DNA of 64,000 nucleotides from a bacterium (GCA_021795235.1 JAJYPP010000001.1:62001-126000); one strand, 5' to 3'. Numbered from the stretch's first letter, positions 44,256 through 53,273 are shown. Translations and numbers: made by a program. Notes: a model not told the origin generated them from the letters alone.

Positions 44256-44396
44256 CACCCTGCGATCGGGGGGTGGCTCCGACTGGCCGTTTCGGCGAGC
44301 CCGCCAGCGCGCTCTCAGGGTCCGGGGCACACATCCGGCGACCTGGTGGCGGTGGGCACAGTGGCCGATGCCGGCGCTTCATCGGTTGCGTGAAAG

Positions 44397-45329
44397 TCAG
44401 CTGGAGGAGGTGGCGGTCTCCCGGGATCGCCGCGTCCAGGCCCTGGTCTCGGTGATCATGGTGGTGACCCCGATACCGACCACCGCGAACATGACCAGGA
44501 AGATCGGCAGGCCCAGCTGGTCGAGATTGTGGATGTGGATGCCCGTCGCCACGCTGAGGCTTGCGACCCTGGGAAACGCCAGTCCGAAGGCTCCACCGAC
44601 TACGAAGGCCACCCCACCCCAGGTGAGGGTTCTGCCGGCGACCGTGAGCGCCACGTGGCGGATGGCTTCGGGGGTCATACCGCGGCGGGCGGCAACTTTG
44701 CCGAAGACGGCGCCGACCAGCATCTGGACGAGGGTGGTGCCCAGCCCGAACATGGCTCCAGGAACCCATCCCAGCGCTGCCGAAGGCATCGCCGGCGCAA
44801 GCACGGTGTAGATGATGATGGCAAACGCTCCGAAGCCCCAGCCCGCGATGAAGCCATGCAGGGCGGGCATCCACGGCCTTGGGTCCTCGACCCAAACCGG
44901 CGGCTGCCCGGCCGGCGCAGTCCCGGTGCTAGCCGCCTCGTGCTCGTGCCGCAGGCCGGGCAGGTGCAGGTGGAAGTGGAAGGGTAGGCGCCCCTGACGG
45001 ACTATTAGCAACCCTGCCCAGATCATCACCGCGCCTACCACCACGTAGATGGCATAGTCGGCCTGCCCGTAGGTCAGGATCCGGCTGAAGCCGAGGTAGG
45101 CCAACTCGCTGGCCAAGGCTCGCTGCAAGGTGAACGCCGCCGAGAAGATCAGGCCTGCTCGCAGTCCCTTCTTGGTCGAGTAACTCCCAATCGCGTAGCT
45201 GAAGGTGATCGGCCAGGTGTGCTCGTCGGGGGTGATCCCGTGGACCATCCCCAGGAGCACTGCGGTGACGATGATCGCGAGCCCCGCTACATGGATCGGG
45301 TTCCATAGATTGATGACGGTGGCGATCAT
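44397..45329 (-). CDS. NicO/NiCoT-like metal transport membrane protein
   Basis: This is a 310-residue protein with about eight membrane helices. The first helix carries LGMVHGITPDEHTWPITFSYA, comparable to the His/Asp metal signature of NiCoT and RcnA/NicO nickel-cobalt transporters. A His-rich loop (PFHFHLHLPGLRHEHEA) near residue 120 is typical of metal-binding loops. The ATG overlaps the stop of the upstream fur-like gene (ATGA), so regulator and transporter are co-translated. Nickel, cobalt or another divalent ion is plausible. Import or export cannot be told from sequence. Confidence 0.75.
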   Translation of the reverse strand: MIATVINLWNPIHVAGLAIIVTAVLLGMVHGITPDEHTWPITFSYAIGSYSTKKGLRAGLIFSAAFTLQRALASELAYLGFSRILTYGQADYAIYVVVGAVMIWAGLLIVRQGRLPFHFHLHLPGLRHEHEAASTGTAPAGQPPVWVEDPRPWMPALHGFIAGWGFGAFAIIIYTVLAPAMPSAALGWVPGAMFGLGTTLVQMLVGAVFGKVAARRGMTPEAIRHVALTVAGRTLTWGGVAFVVGGAFGLAFPRVASLSVATGIHIHNLDQLGLPIFLVMFAVVGIGVTTMITETRAWTRRSRETATSSS

Positions 45330-45775
45330 GCGATCCCACCTACCAGACTTCCTCCGGCGGCGGTCGCGCCTGAGCGCTGCTCAGACTGGGGGGCGGGCTG
45401 TTGACACTTCAGGCAGGTCCCGGTGAGCACCAAACGGTGGTCGGCGATGTCGAACCCGGTTAGGATCTCCAGCTGCTCGATGGCTGAGGCCATCGGGCCA
45501 CAGGGCACGGCCGCCACCTCGCCGCAGGTCGCGCACCGCAGGTGGTCGTGATGCTCTGTGGTCACCTCAAAGTGAGTGCGCGCGTCGTCGAGTTCGACCC
45601 GGCGGACGTGGCCATCCACCTCCAGCTTGGCCATGGCCCGGAACACCGAGGAGAAGTCGGCCCTGACGCCGACCGATCCCAGCTCCGAGTGCAACTCCTC
45701 CAGGCTCCAGGTGTGATGGCCTCGGGCGTTCATCAAGCCCTTCAGAGCGGTTCCGATCTTGGCTCGCCTTCCCAT
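45326..45775 (-). CDS. Fur-family metalloregulator
   Basis: This is a 149-residue protein. The winged helix (about 10-75) contains SSVFRAMAKLEVDGHVRRVE. The metal-sensing core has TTEHHDHLRCATCGEV, and the structural zinc site is completed by CLKCQ near the C-terminus. TAAGAT ends 6 nt before the ATG, so the message is probably leaderless, and three octamer repeats overlap the promoter. Coupling to a NicO-like transporter suggests a Nur- or Zur-like role rather than iron, which is inference. The C-terminal 20 residues form a Ser/Gly tail. Confidence 0.9.
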   Translation of the reverse strand: MGRRAKIGTALKGLMNARGHHTWSLEELHSELGSVGVRADFSSVFRAMAKLEVDGHVRRVELDDARTHFEVTTEHHDHLRCATCGEVAAVPCGPMASAIEQLEILTGFDIADHRLVLTGTCLKCQQPAPQSEQRSGATAAGGSLVGGIA

Positions 45776-45781
45776 GCAGCC

Positions 45782-45823
45782 ATCTTACATTACGCAAGCC
45801 GTTTGCGCAACCCATTTGCGAAA
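45782..45823 (-). promoter_or_regulatory. fur promoter with three 13-bp-spaced octamer repeats
   Basis: On the + strand, TTACGCAA (45790-45797), TTGCGCAA (45803-45810) and TTGCGAAA (45816-45823) start exactly 13 bp apart. The middle copy is a perfect palindrome. The array sits directly upstream of the -10 box TAAGAT (45782-45787, minus strand), so a bound regulator would overlap the -35 region. Autoregulation by the Fur-type protein is inferred. Confidence 0.5.
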
Positions 45824-45919
45824 CATCCGCAGAGGGCCACCGGGGGCGCGCTTGTCCGCCGGTGGAGGCCAGCTGCGCCGCCACCGGCTCGGCTGGCCTC
45901 CACCTGAGAGAATGCCAGG

Positions 45920-48538
45920 ATGAGCGCAGGCCCAGAGGGGGGTGGGAGAGGGGACTCTGAGGCTGAGCGTCGGGCCTCGCGCCGGTGGGGCCCCTACCTG
46001 TCCCTGCGGCAGTGGGGAACGGTCAGGGAGGACTACAGCGGAGATGGCGACGCCTGGTCCTACTTCCCGTTCGAACACTCTGGCCTTCGTGCCTACAGGT
46101 GGGGCGAGGACGGCCTACTCGGGGTCTGCGACGACCGCCAGCTGCTGTGCGCCGCACTGGCGCTCTGGAACGGCCGCGACGAGATCCTCAAGGAGAGGCC
46201 GTTCGGGCTCAGCAACGGTGAGGGCAACCACGGCGAGGATGTCAAGGAGTACTGGCACTATCTGGACGCGTTGCCTGACAGCCGCTACCTCAGGGCGCTG
46301 TACCGATATCCCATTGACGCCTTCCCGTACCAGGAGCTGAGACAGCGCAACCGGACCCCGGGCCCCGAGGTCAAGCTGCTGGACCTCGGAGTCTTCGACG
46401 ACGACCGCTACTTCGACGTGGAGATCGAGTACGCCAAGCCGATCCCGGAGACTGTGGTGTGCCGCCTGGTCGTGAGCAATCGCAGCCGGGAGCAACAAGA
46501 GCTGCACGTGCTACCCCAGTTCTGGTTTCGGAACACCTGGAGCTGGCTGGAGCCGCCCGGTCAACTCCCGCAACTTGTCGCCGGCGGCGACCGTCTCATC
46601 GTCGAGCATCCGGAGTTCCCGGGATATCAGGTGGCAGTTGGAGGCCGGTTCGACTGGCTCTGCTGCGACAACGAGACCGACAACCTGGCCCTCTTTCACG
46701 CTCCAGGCCGCAGCCCCTACCCCAAGGGAGCCATCGGCGATGCGGTCGTGAAGGAAGACCCCAGTCGCTGCAACCCTGAACGCCGCGGTACCAAGGCTGC
46801 TGCTCATTTCAAGCTCTCGCTGCCGGCCGGTGGGACCGAGGTTGTTCGCTGGGTGCTGGGGCCCGATCCTGGCCCCCGGGTCGAGGAGGTCGACGCCATC
46901 TGCCACGCCGGGCGCCTGGAGGCCGACCGCTTCTACGCGGAGGTCAGCCCAGCCGGTTGCGACCGGGATGCGGTGCAGATACAGCGCCAGGCGTACGCCG
47001 GGCTCATCTGGTCTCAGCAGTACTACGAGTACGACGTCTCCCAGTGGTTGCGCGGCGATCCCGCCTGCCCATCCCCGCCGGCGCAGCGCCAGACCGGCCG
47101 CAACGCGGGTTGGGAGGGGCTCGAGGCTCGCGATGTCATCGTCATGCCCGACAGCTGGGAGTATCCATGGTTTGCCTCATGGGATCTGGCCTTCCACGCG
47201 CTCGCCTTGGAGCCCATCGACCCCATCCTGGCCAAGGAGCAGGTCATGCTCCTGCTCAAACCCCGCTACCTCCGGGAGGACGGGCAGCTACCCGCCTATG
47301 AGTGGAGCTTTTCCGACTCCAATCCACCGGTACACGCGATGGCGGTCTGGCAGATCTATGTGCGCGACCGCAACCGTACCGGCACCCCCGACCGGGCCTT
47401 TCTGGAGCGCGCCTTCCTCGCCCTCCTGTTCAACTATGGCTGGTGGGTGAACCGTCGCGATGTCAGCGCCCACGACATCTTCTCGGGCGGATTCCTGGGG
47501 CTCGACAACATCTCAGCTGTCGACCGCAGCCACCTGCCTCCGGGAGCGCAGATCTGGGAGGCGGATGCCACCGCGTGGGTGGGCATGTTCGCGGTCAAGA
47601 TGTTCCGCATCGCCGCCGAGCTGGCGATCGAGGAGCCCCAGTACGAAGACATGGCGATGCGCTTCTTCCAGCACTTCGCCCACATCGCCGCAGCCCTCAA
47701 CGGGAGGGACGGGGAGCCGGGCTTGTGGGATCTTCAGGAGGGCTTCTACTATGACCGGCTGCGGCTGGCCGACGGCCGCGACGAGGTTCTGCGGGTACGC
47801 AGCCTGGTGGGGCTGATGCCCCTGGCCGCGAGCGAGGTGGTGCATCGACACACCCTGGAGCGCCTGCCTCGGGTCTCCCGGTACCTGGAGCGGAGCAGGC
47901 GGGCAGAGGGGTACCACTATCAGGCGGCCGGCGACGACCCGTACGCCTGCCTGTCCTTGGTCGGTCCCAACCGCCTGCACCAACTCCTGGATCGGCTCCT
48001 CGACGAGCGGGAGTTCCTGTCCGAATTCGGTTTGCGGTCGCTCTCCAAGGCGCACCTGGAAGAGCCGTTCCAGTCCAACCTGGTGGAGGGCATGCTCCCC
48101 GTCAGATATGAACCGGGGGCGGCTGACGAGCGGATCATGGGGGGCAACTCCAACTGGCGCGGGCCGATCTGGCTCCCCACCGGCTACCTGCTGATCCAGG
48201 CGCTCCGGCTCTTGGGCGCTGGCCTGGGTGACAGCTTCACCCACGAGTTCCCGGGGCGGGGCGGGGTACCGATGGGGTTGAGCCAGATCGCCGATGAGGT
48301 GGCGAGGAGGACGGTCGCGATCTTCCGGCGTGGCAGCGACGGCCGCCGCCCCGTGTTCGGCAAGCTGTCCAAGTTCCAGGAGGATCCCGGCTGGCGGGAT
48401 AGGCTGCTCTTCCACGAGTACTTTGACGGCGACGATGGCAGTGGCCAGGGGGCCTCGCACCAGACCGGCTGGACCGCGCTGGTGGCTCTGCTCATCGAGG
48501 AGCTCGCCCAGCCCTGGAGACCTGGCGCACCCCACTGA
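45920..48538 (+). CDS. GH63-like glucosidase / MGH1-like glycoside hydrolase
   Basis: This is an 872-residue cytoplasmic protein with an (alpha/alpha)6 barrel. The N-terminal half (WGPYLSLRQWGTVREDYSGDG, HYLDALPDSRYLRALYRYP) and catalytic half (WFASWDLAFHALAL, PAYEWSFSDSNPPVHAMAVW, NSNWRGPIWLPTGYLLIQAL) match the large GH63 group found in soil bacteria. Those proteins act on mannosylglycerate, glucosylglycerate or other alpha-glucosides. It has no signal peptide. It stands alone, divergent from fur. The substrate is not determinable, and a compatible-solute role is possible. Confidence 0.85.
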   Translation: MSAGPEGGGRGDSEAERRASRRWGPYLSLRQWGTVREDYSGDGDAWSYFPFEHSGLRAYRWGEDGLLGVCDDRQLLCAALALWNGRDEILKERPFGLSNGEGNHGEDVKEYWHYLDALPDSRYLRALYRYPIDAFPYQELRQRNRTPGPEVKLLDLGVFDDDRYFDVEIEYAKPIPETVVCRLVVSNRSREQQELHVLPQFWFRNTWSWLEPPGQLPQLVAGGDRLIVEHPEFPGYQVAVGGRFDWLCCDNETDNLALFHAPGRSPYPKGAIGDAVVKEDPSRCNPERRGTKAAAHFKLSLPAGGTEVVRWVLGPDPGPRVEEVDAICHAGRLEADRFYAEVSPAGCDRDAVQIQRQAYAGLIWSQQYYEYDVSQWLRGDPACPSPPAQRQTGRNAGWEGLEARDVIVMPDSWEYPWFASWDLAFHALALEPIDPILAKEQVMLLLKPRYLREDGQLPAYEWSFSDSNPPVHAMAVWQIYVRDRNRTGTPDRAFLERAFLALLFNYGWWVNRRDVSAHDIFSGGFLGLDNISAVDRSHLPPGAQIWEADATAWVGMFAVKMFRIAAELAIEEPQYEDMAMRFFQHFAHIAAALNGRDGEPGLWDLQEGFYYDRLRLADGRDEVLRVRSLVGLMPLAASEVVHRHTLERLPRVSRYLERSRRAEGYHYQAAGDDPYACLSLVGPNRLHQLLDRLLDEREFLSEFGLRSLSKAHLEEPFQSNLVEGMLPVRYEPGAADERIMGGNSNWRGPIWLPTGYLLIQALRLLGAGLGDSFTHEFPGRGGVPMGLSQIADEVARRTVAIFRRGSDGRRPVFGKLSKFQEDPGWRDRLLFHEYFDGDDGSGQGASHQTGWTALVALLIEELAQPWRPGAPH

Positions 48539-48562
48539 CTGGAGTCCGGGCTCAGGAGAGGA

Positions 48563-49594
48563 TCAGGAGTACCACACCGGGGCCGACAGGGCATTCAGGG
48601 AGAGGTTCTGGGTCACCTGCTGGGCGGCTCCGGGCTTCTTGCCGGCGGCCCCGGGGATCCAGAAGAGCTGGAAGGGAAGACCGCGAGAGGTCACGTTCAT
48701 GAAGACCAGGCTCTTGCCGGTTGGTGACCAGGTAGGAGCCGCCGCCATCGGTCCCTGAGAAAGGATCCGTGGGGGGCCCAGGCTGGTCCCGTTCCAGCTG
48801 GCGACCTCCAGGGTGTCACTCTGGAGACGATTGTTGACGCAGATCATGGCCATCTCGTTGCCCGCCGGGTTGAGGGCCGGCTCCGAGCAGTTCTGGGCTG
48901 GGGTGGTGAGGTAGTCGGGAGTGGCCTGAGGAGAGCTGACGTAGACCAGCTGGGAGTAGGGGTAGCCGCTGTTGTAGGCGCTGTTGACGTTGTACTTGGT
49001 GTAGATCAGCCCGCCATTGGAGGTGGGGGTGGGGGAGACATCGCCGCCCGTGTAGTTGTTGGGGGTGCTCCACTGGGTGGGATAGGCGCCGGGGTTGGAC
49101 AGCGGCACCGACTGGACCTCGAAGTCGACGTTGTAGTTGGCCGCCGGGTCGATCCAGTTGTAGGAGTAGAAGACGCTATGGCCGTTGGCGCTCAGCCGGG
49201 GGTAGAAGACGAAGTGGTTGTTGAAGTAGTAGGTGGAGCTCTCCTGGAGCAGGGTGCGCAGGAGATGCCCGGTGGGGCTGAGGAGGTAGAGGTTGCTGAA
49301 GCCGTTGTTCTTTGCCACCGCCAAGAGGTTGCCGTTGGGCCCCGGAGCCACCTGGTACCAATCGCCGGGCGGGGTCGCCAGTCTGGTGAACTGCAGTCCA
49401 TGCAGGCTGTACAGCGAACCGTTCTCGGCCAGGAACAGGGTCCCGGGCAGCGTCAGCATGGCCTGCTCCTGAGTCGGGTCCACAGCGGTGGTGGTCTTGG
49501 TCTGGAGGGTTCCCAGCACGGTGTACACGGCTAGCCCGAAGACGGCCATCAGCGCGAGCGTGGCCAGGCCGGCCACGAATTGGCGAGTGCTCAT
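48563..49594 (-). CDS. Membrane-anchored beta-propeller protein (TolB/PD40-like)
   Basis: This is a 343-residue protein with an N-terminal membrane anchor (about 7-28, VAGLATLALMAVFGLAVYTV). It then has repeats ending in WSPTGKSLVFMN or LSANGHSVFYS, the PD40/WD40-like blades of TolB-type propellers. Asn and Tyr are very frequent, as in extracytoplasmic proteins. The ATG overlaps the stop of the LCP gene (TGATG), so both should act on the outer side of the membrane, perhaps in cell-wall polymer attachment. The propeller's own ligand is unknown. Confidence 0.8.
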   Translation of the reverse strand: MSTRQFVAGLATLALMAVFGLAVYTVLGTLQTKTTTAVDPTQEQAMLTLPGTLFLAENGSLYSLHGLQFTRLATPPGDWYQVAPGPNGNLLAVAKNNGFSNLYLLSPTGHLLRTLLQESSTYYFNNHFVFYPRLSANGHSVFYSYNWIDPAANYNVDFEVQSVPLSNPGAYPTQWSTPNNYTGGDVSPTPTSNGGLIYTKYNVNSAYNSGYPYSQLVYVSSPQATPDYLTTPAQNCSEPALNPAGNEMAMICVNNRLQSDTLEVASWNGTSLGPPRILSQGPMAAAPTWSPTGKSLVFMNVTSRGLPFQLFWIPGAAGKKPGAAQQVTQNLSLNALSAPVWYS

Positions 49595-50649
49595 CAGGGG
49601 AAGTTCTGTCCTACCAACGCGTTGATCGCTCCCCAGTTGGGAAGCAGCACCAGCTCTTTGGAGCCCCCGACTACTTCAGTTCCACTCGTGTAGTCGGGAG
49701 GCAGCATCACCAGCTCCTTGACGCCGCCGTTGCCGAAGCTCCGGGCCAGGCCGGCGATGGAGCTGATCTGGGTCAAGGAGATGTTGGTGCGCACCTCGGA
49801 TCCCATGGCGGAAGCGATGCGGGGAATGTCGGCGAGGTTCAGGTGCTTGGCGGAGTCCTTGATGTCGACCAGCAGCTCCTGCTGTTTCTGGTTGCGGGCG
49901 ATGTCCTCCAGGAGCGCTCCGTGCCGGGAGCGGACGTAGGTGAGCGCGTTCACCCCGTTCAGTCGCTGGGGGCCGGGTAGGATCGCGATCCTGGAGTTGG
50001 CGTACGGATTCTTGCCGGTGAGGTCGTAGGGGTACTGGACATCGAGGACCGGCATCTGGGCGATGGTGTCCACCCCTCCCAGCTGGTTGACCAGGGTGAC
50101 CAGGCCCCCCAGTCCGATCCAGGCCCAGTAGTTGACCGGCACGTTGAAGTCGCTCTCCACGGTCTGGACGGCGTCCTTGGCGCCCCCCAGCGCGTAGGCG
50201 CTGTCGATCTTGGCGCTGCCGCCACTGGCGATGGGGACCCAGAGGTCGCGGGGGATGGACAGCATCACGGCGTGATGGGTGGCCGGGTCCACTCTGACCA
50301 GGATCATGGTCTGAGTGAGGACCGCCCCGGAGACGAACTTGGTGTCGTTGTCCGATCCGAGCAGGAGCACGTTGAACGGTTGGCCCGGGGGCGGCGGGGC
50401 GCCGACATGCTGCAGCTTGGAGGTGGAGGAGCCCTTGCCGGTCGTGCTCTGCCCCGTCACCTTGAGGGCCGTGGTCACGGCGGGAAGAAAGTAGGCGACC
50501 ACGCCGCTGGTCCCGGACACCAGGAAGCCAAGTACCACCAAGAACGCGAGGAGCGTCCGGTGCCGGCCCCAGGTGAAGGACGAGCGGTGGGACGAACGGT
50601 GGGTCGAAAGCCCGGCGCGGCGGCGCCTCGGCTTGGTCCCGGCAGCCAT
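49594..50649 (-). CDS. LytR-CpsA-Psr (LCP) family glycopolymer transferase
   Basis: This is a 351-residue protein. A basic cytoplasmic tail (KPRRRRAGLS) is followed by one membrane helix at about 32-54 (LLAFLVVLGFLVSGTSGVVAYF). The LCP domain (about 95-310) has LLLGSDND, MLSIPRDLWVPI, KIDSAYALGGA, and NGVNALTYVRSRHG with the conserved arginines for pyrophosphate binding. It probably ligates teichoic-acid- or arabinogalactan-like polymers to peptidoglycan. TACACT lies 8 nt before the ATG. It is coupled to the downstream propeller gene. Confidence 0.93.
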   Translation of the reverse strand: MAAGTKPRRRRAGLSTHRSSHRSSFTWGRHRTLLAFLVVLGFLVSGTSGVVAYFLPAVTTALKVTGQSTTGKGSSTSKLQHVGAPPPPGQPFNVLLLGSDNDTKFVSGAVLTQTMILVRVDPATHHAVMLSIPRDLWVPIASGGSAKIDSAYALGGAKDAVQTVESDFNVPVNYWAWIGLGGLVTLVNQLGGVDTIAQMPVLDVQYPYDLTGKNPYANSRIAILPGPQRLNGVNALTYVRSRHGALLEDIARNQKQQELLVDIKDSAKHLNLADIPRIASAMGSEVRTNISLTQISSIAGLARSFGNGGVKELVMLPPDYTSGTEVVGGSKELVLLPNWGAINALVGQNFP

Positions 50650-50736
50650 GTCCGCTCAGTGTAACCACCCAGGCTGAGAGGGGGCTGAGCCGTTCCCGCT
50701 CCCCCGCGGAGCCGGGAGGCGGTAACCTTTCCACCC

Positions 50737-51531
50737 ATGCTCCTTAGCGGCAAGCGGATCCTGATCACCGGGGTCCTCACACCGGCGTCGATCCCATTCG
50801 CCGTTGCCCGTCAGGCCCAAGAGGACGGCGCAGAGGTGGTGTTGACCTCCTTTGGCAGGGCGGCCAGGCTGACTCAGCGCAGCGCTGCCCGTCTACCCAG
50901 GCCCCCCGAGGTCCTGGAGCTGGACGTCGCTGTCGACGCCGACTTCGAGCGCTTGGCCGCCACGGTCAGGGACCGGGGGTGGCAGATCGATGGCGTCGTC
51001 CACGGGGTCGCCTTCGCTCCCACCGATGCCCTGGGAGGCAACTTCCTCAGTACCACCTGGGAGTCGGCCGCCACGGCCCTGCGGATCAGCGCCTACTCGC
51101 TCAAACAGCTGGCGGTGGCGCTGGAGCCTTCCATGCCGAGTCCGGGGGGCAGCATCGTCACCCTCGACTTCGATGCCACCCAGGCCTGGCCGGGCTACGA
51201 CTGGATGGGGGTCTCCAAGGCGGCCCTGGAATCGGTCGTCCGCTACCTCGCCCAGTACCTCGGCGGTCGGGGCATCAGGGTCAACGCGGTCTCTGCCGGG
51301 CCGCTCTTCACCACCGCCGCCAAGGGTATTCCCGGCTTTGCCCACTTCCCTCGGGTATTCGCTGAGCAGGCCCCCTTGGGCTGGGACGCGCGCGACGCTG
51401 GTCCGGTGGGTAAGGCGGTGGTGGCCCTGCTCTCAGACTATTTCCCGGCCACCACCGGCGAGCTGCTCCATGTGGACGGTGGCTTTCATGCCGTGGGCGC
51501 GTCGGCCCAGGGAGGGGACGCGGCCGGATAG
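50737..51531 (+). CDS. fabI: Enoyl-ACP reductase (FabI/InhA-like)
   Basis: This is a 264-residue short-chain reductase of the FabI type. The N-terminus GKRILITGVLTPASIPFAVA is the FabI/InhA cofactor loop. The active site is YDWMGVSKAALESV (Tyr-x6-Lys), close to the InhA YNWMTVAKSALESV. GELLHVDGGFHAVG closes the fold. It performs the last step of fatty-acid elongation with NADH. TAACCT lies 8 nt before the ATG. It is convergent with the MFS gene, overlapping it by 46 bp at the 3' ends. Confidence 0.93.
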   Translation: MLLSGKRILITGVLTPASIPFAVARQAQEDGAEVVLTSFGRAARLTQRSAARLPRPPEVLELDVAVDADFERLAATVRDRGWQIDGVVHGVAFAPTDALGGNFLSTTWESAATALRISAYSLKQLAVALEPSMPSPGGSIVTLDFDATQAWPGYDWMGVSKAALESVVRYLAQYLGGRGIRVNAVSAGPLFTTAAKGIPGFAHFPRVFAEQAPLGWDARDAGPVGKAVVALLSDYFPATTGELLHVDGGFHAVGASAQGGDAAG

Positions 51532-52772
51532 CTCCCGCTGCGGCGGGTTCGGCGCACCCACCAGATCGTCCCACCGGCGGCCGTGGCCACGGCGCTCATC
51601 CCTCCGATTGCCATCGCGGCGTGGCTACCCCAGGCCTGTTCGATCAGGCCGGCGATCGGGCTCCCGATGGGGGTGGTCCCCATGAAGACCCAGAGATAGA
51701 GGGCCATCACCCGGCCCCTCAGGGCCGCCGGAGTGAACAGCTGGATGATGCTGTTGGACATCGCTGAGTAGACGATCATGCCCGCGCCCGCGACCACCAG
51801 CAGCGCCACGGCTGGCACCAGGGTCTCCGCCTGCCCCGCCAGCGCCAGGAAGGCTCCGAAGACGGCGCATCCGGCGAGCAGGGCCGGCACCGTCGCCCGG
51901 CCGGCGTAGGCGACCCCGAGGGCGCCCCCCAGCGCTCCCACTCCCAGGGCTGCGCTGAGCACCCCGAAGGTGGTGGCGCCCGAGTGCAGGCCCTCCTTGG
52001 CGAGTGCGGGGATGAGAACTGAGAAGTTGTATGAGAAGGTGCCCACCACCAGCATCATCACCATCACCAGGGCCACCTCCGGGGTGCTGACCGCGTAGCG
52101 CGCCCCCTCTCTGATCTGGGCCATGGCGCCCGCCACCTGCCGGCCGGCGCGTTCCAGGACGTGGAGCTCGTCCTGGTGCATGAGACGGAGTGCCATCAGC
52201 ACCGCCAGATAGGAGATCGCGTTGAGGTCAAAGCAGAGGGCGGTCCCCACTGTGGCGATCAGGATTCCGGCGGTGGCGGGACCCACCACCCGGGCGGCGT
52301 TGAAGACAGTTGAGTTGAGCGCCACCGCGTTGGCGAGCTGGTCGCGTCCCACCATCTCGGGCACGAAGGCCTGGCGGGTCGGCCCATCTACCACGTTGAT
52401 CAGTCCGAACAGAGCGACCACCAAGAAGACCTCCCAGACCTGTACCACCCCCAACCCGACCGTGATCCCGAGAACCGCGGCCACCAGGGCGAAGGAGCCC
52501 TGGGTGAGGTACAGCAGGGTGCGCTTGGGGAAGCGGTCGGCCACCAGCCCGCCGAACGGTTGCAGGAGCAGATTGGGCAGGAACTGGACCATCACCAAGA
52601 GGCCGAGCATGAAGGCGGAGCGGGTCAGCTCCAGAATCAACCAGGCCTGGGCTGTGCTCTGCAGCCAGCTGCCGGTCACCGAGATCATCTGACCCGTGAA
52701 GAAGTAACGGTAGTTGCGGGTCGAAAGCGCCTGGAAGGTGCGCCCGGTCACCCCCTTGGCCGTGTATCTCAT
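51486..52772 (-). CDS. MFS exporter (MFS_3/EntS-like)
   Basis: This is a 428-residue transporter with 12 hydrophobic helices. NYRYFFTGQMISVTGSWLQS at the N-terminus, LVADRFPKRTLLYLTQ and NVVDGPTRQAFVPEMVGRD are characteristic of the MFS_3 group, which exports siderophores and drugs. The ATG overlaps the MarR stop (ATGA), so it is probably induced when MarR is released. Its 3' end overlaps fabI. The substrate is unknown. Confidence 0.92.
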   Translation of the reverse strand: MRYTAKGVTGRTFQALSTRNYRYFFTGQMISVTGSWLQSTAQAWLILELTRSAFMLGLLVMVQFLPNLLLQPFGGLVADRFPKRTLLYLTQGSFALVAAVLGITVGLGVVQVWEVFLVVALFGLINVVDGPTRQAFVPEMVGRDQLANAVALNSTVFNAARVVGPATAGILIATVGTALCFDLNAISYLAVLMALRLMHQDELHVLERAGRQVAGAMAQIREGARYAVSTPEVALVMVMMLVVGTFSYNFSVLIPALAKEGLHSGATTFGVLSAALGVGALGGALGVAYAGRATVPALLAGCAVFGAFLALAGQAETLVPAVALLVVAGAGMIVYSAMSNSIIQLFTPAALRGRVMALYLWVFMGTTPIGSPIAGLIEQAWGSHAAMAIGGMSAVATAAGGTIWWVRRTRRSGSYPAASPPWADAPTA

Positions 52773-53242
52773 TGGTCCAGGTACACCAGGTGCTCCAGGG
52801 CTGGCAGGGCTCTGCTGATGGCCGCGACCTCGGCTGCGCTCAGGTGGCCGAGGCGGGCCAGAAACCAGGTGGCACGGGCTCGGCGGGCTGCCTCGGCCAC
52901 CTCCTGGCCGTGACTGGTGAGGTTGACTCGCACACAGCGCCGGTCGCCAGGGTCGGGCTCCTTGGCCACCAGCCCGTCAGCCTCCAGCTGATTGATGACC
53001 GCTGTCATCGACGGCAGCTTGACCCTCTCCCGAGCGGCCAGCTCCGAGACCATGGCGTTGGGGCGCTCCAGCAACGAGTTGAGCACTGGATACTGGCCCA
53101 GGTTGAGCCCGATCGGACTGTAGGCGTGTCGCAGGCTGCGACCGAGCAACGACATCACCATCGGCAAGCGCTGTCCCAGCTCCGAGGATGCCAGCTCCCG
53201 CGGCGCCCGCTGGTGGGCATGAAGCGGGGGCGGCTTGGTCAT
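52769..53242 (-). CDS. MarR-family transcriptional regulator
   Basis: This is a 157-residue regulator starting MTKPPPLHAHQ. The winged helix has PNAMVSELAARERVKLPSMT and VINQLEADGLV, followed by the wing EPDPGDRRCVRVNLT. TATCCT ends 6 nt before the ATG at 53242, so a leaderless start is likely; the longer frame to 53380 is not used. A 28-bp palindrome covers this promoter. It is coupled to an MFS exporter, the usual MarR target. Confidence 0.93.
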   Translation of the reverse strand: MTKPPPLHAHQRAPRELASSELGQRLPMVMSLLGRSLRHAYSPIGLNLGQYPVLNSLLERPNAMVSELAARERVKLPSMTAVINQLEADGLVAKEPDPGDRRCVRVNLTSHGQEVAEAARRARATWFLARLGHLSAAEVAAISRALPALEHLVYLDQ

Positions 53243-53245
53243 GTC

Positions 53246-53273
53246 ATTAGGATACCTAATTAGTGCTCCTAAT
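53246..53273 (-). promoter_or_regulatory. marR-mfs operator/promoter palindrome
   Basis: ATTAGGA (53246-53252) and TCCTAAT (53267-53273) form perfect inverted arms centred on TAATTA (53257-53262), all about the same axis. The left arm contains the -10 box TATCCT of marR on the minus strand (53249-53254). Binding of MarR here would block its own transcription and that of the exporter. Confidence 0.7.

Noticed and set aside
44529-44987. 152-codon + frame over the NicO-like gene
   Set aside because: Antisense to a membrane gene with clear helices and coupled to fur; composition only.
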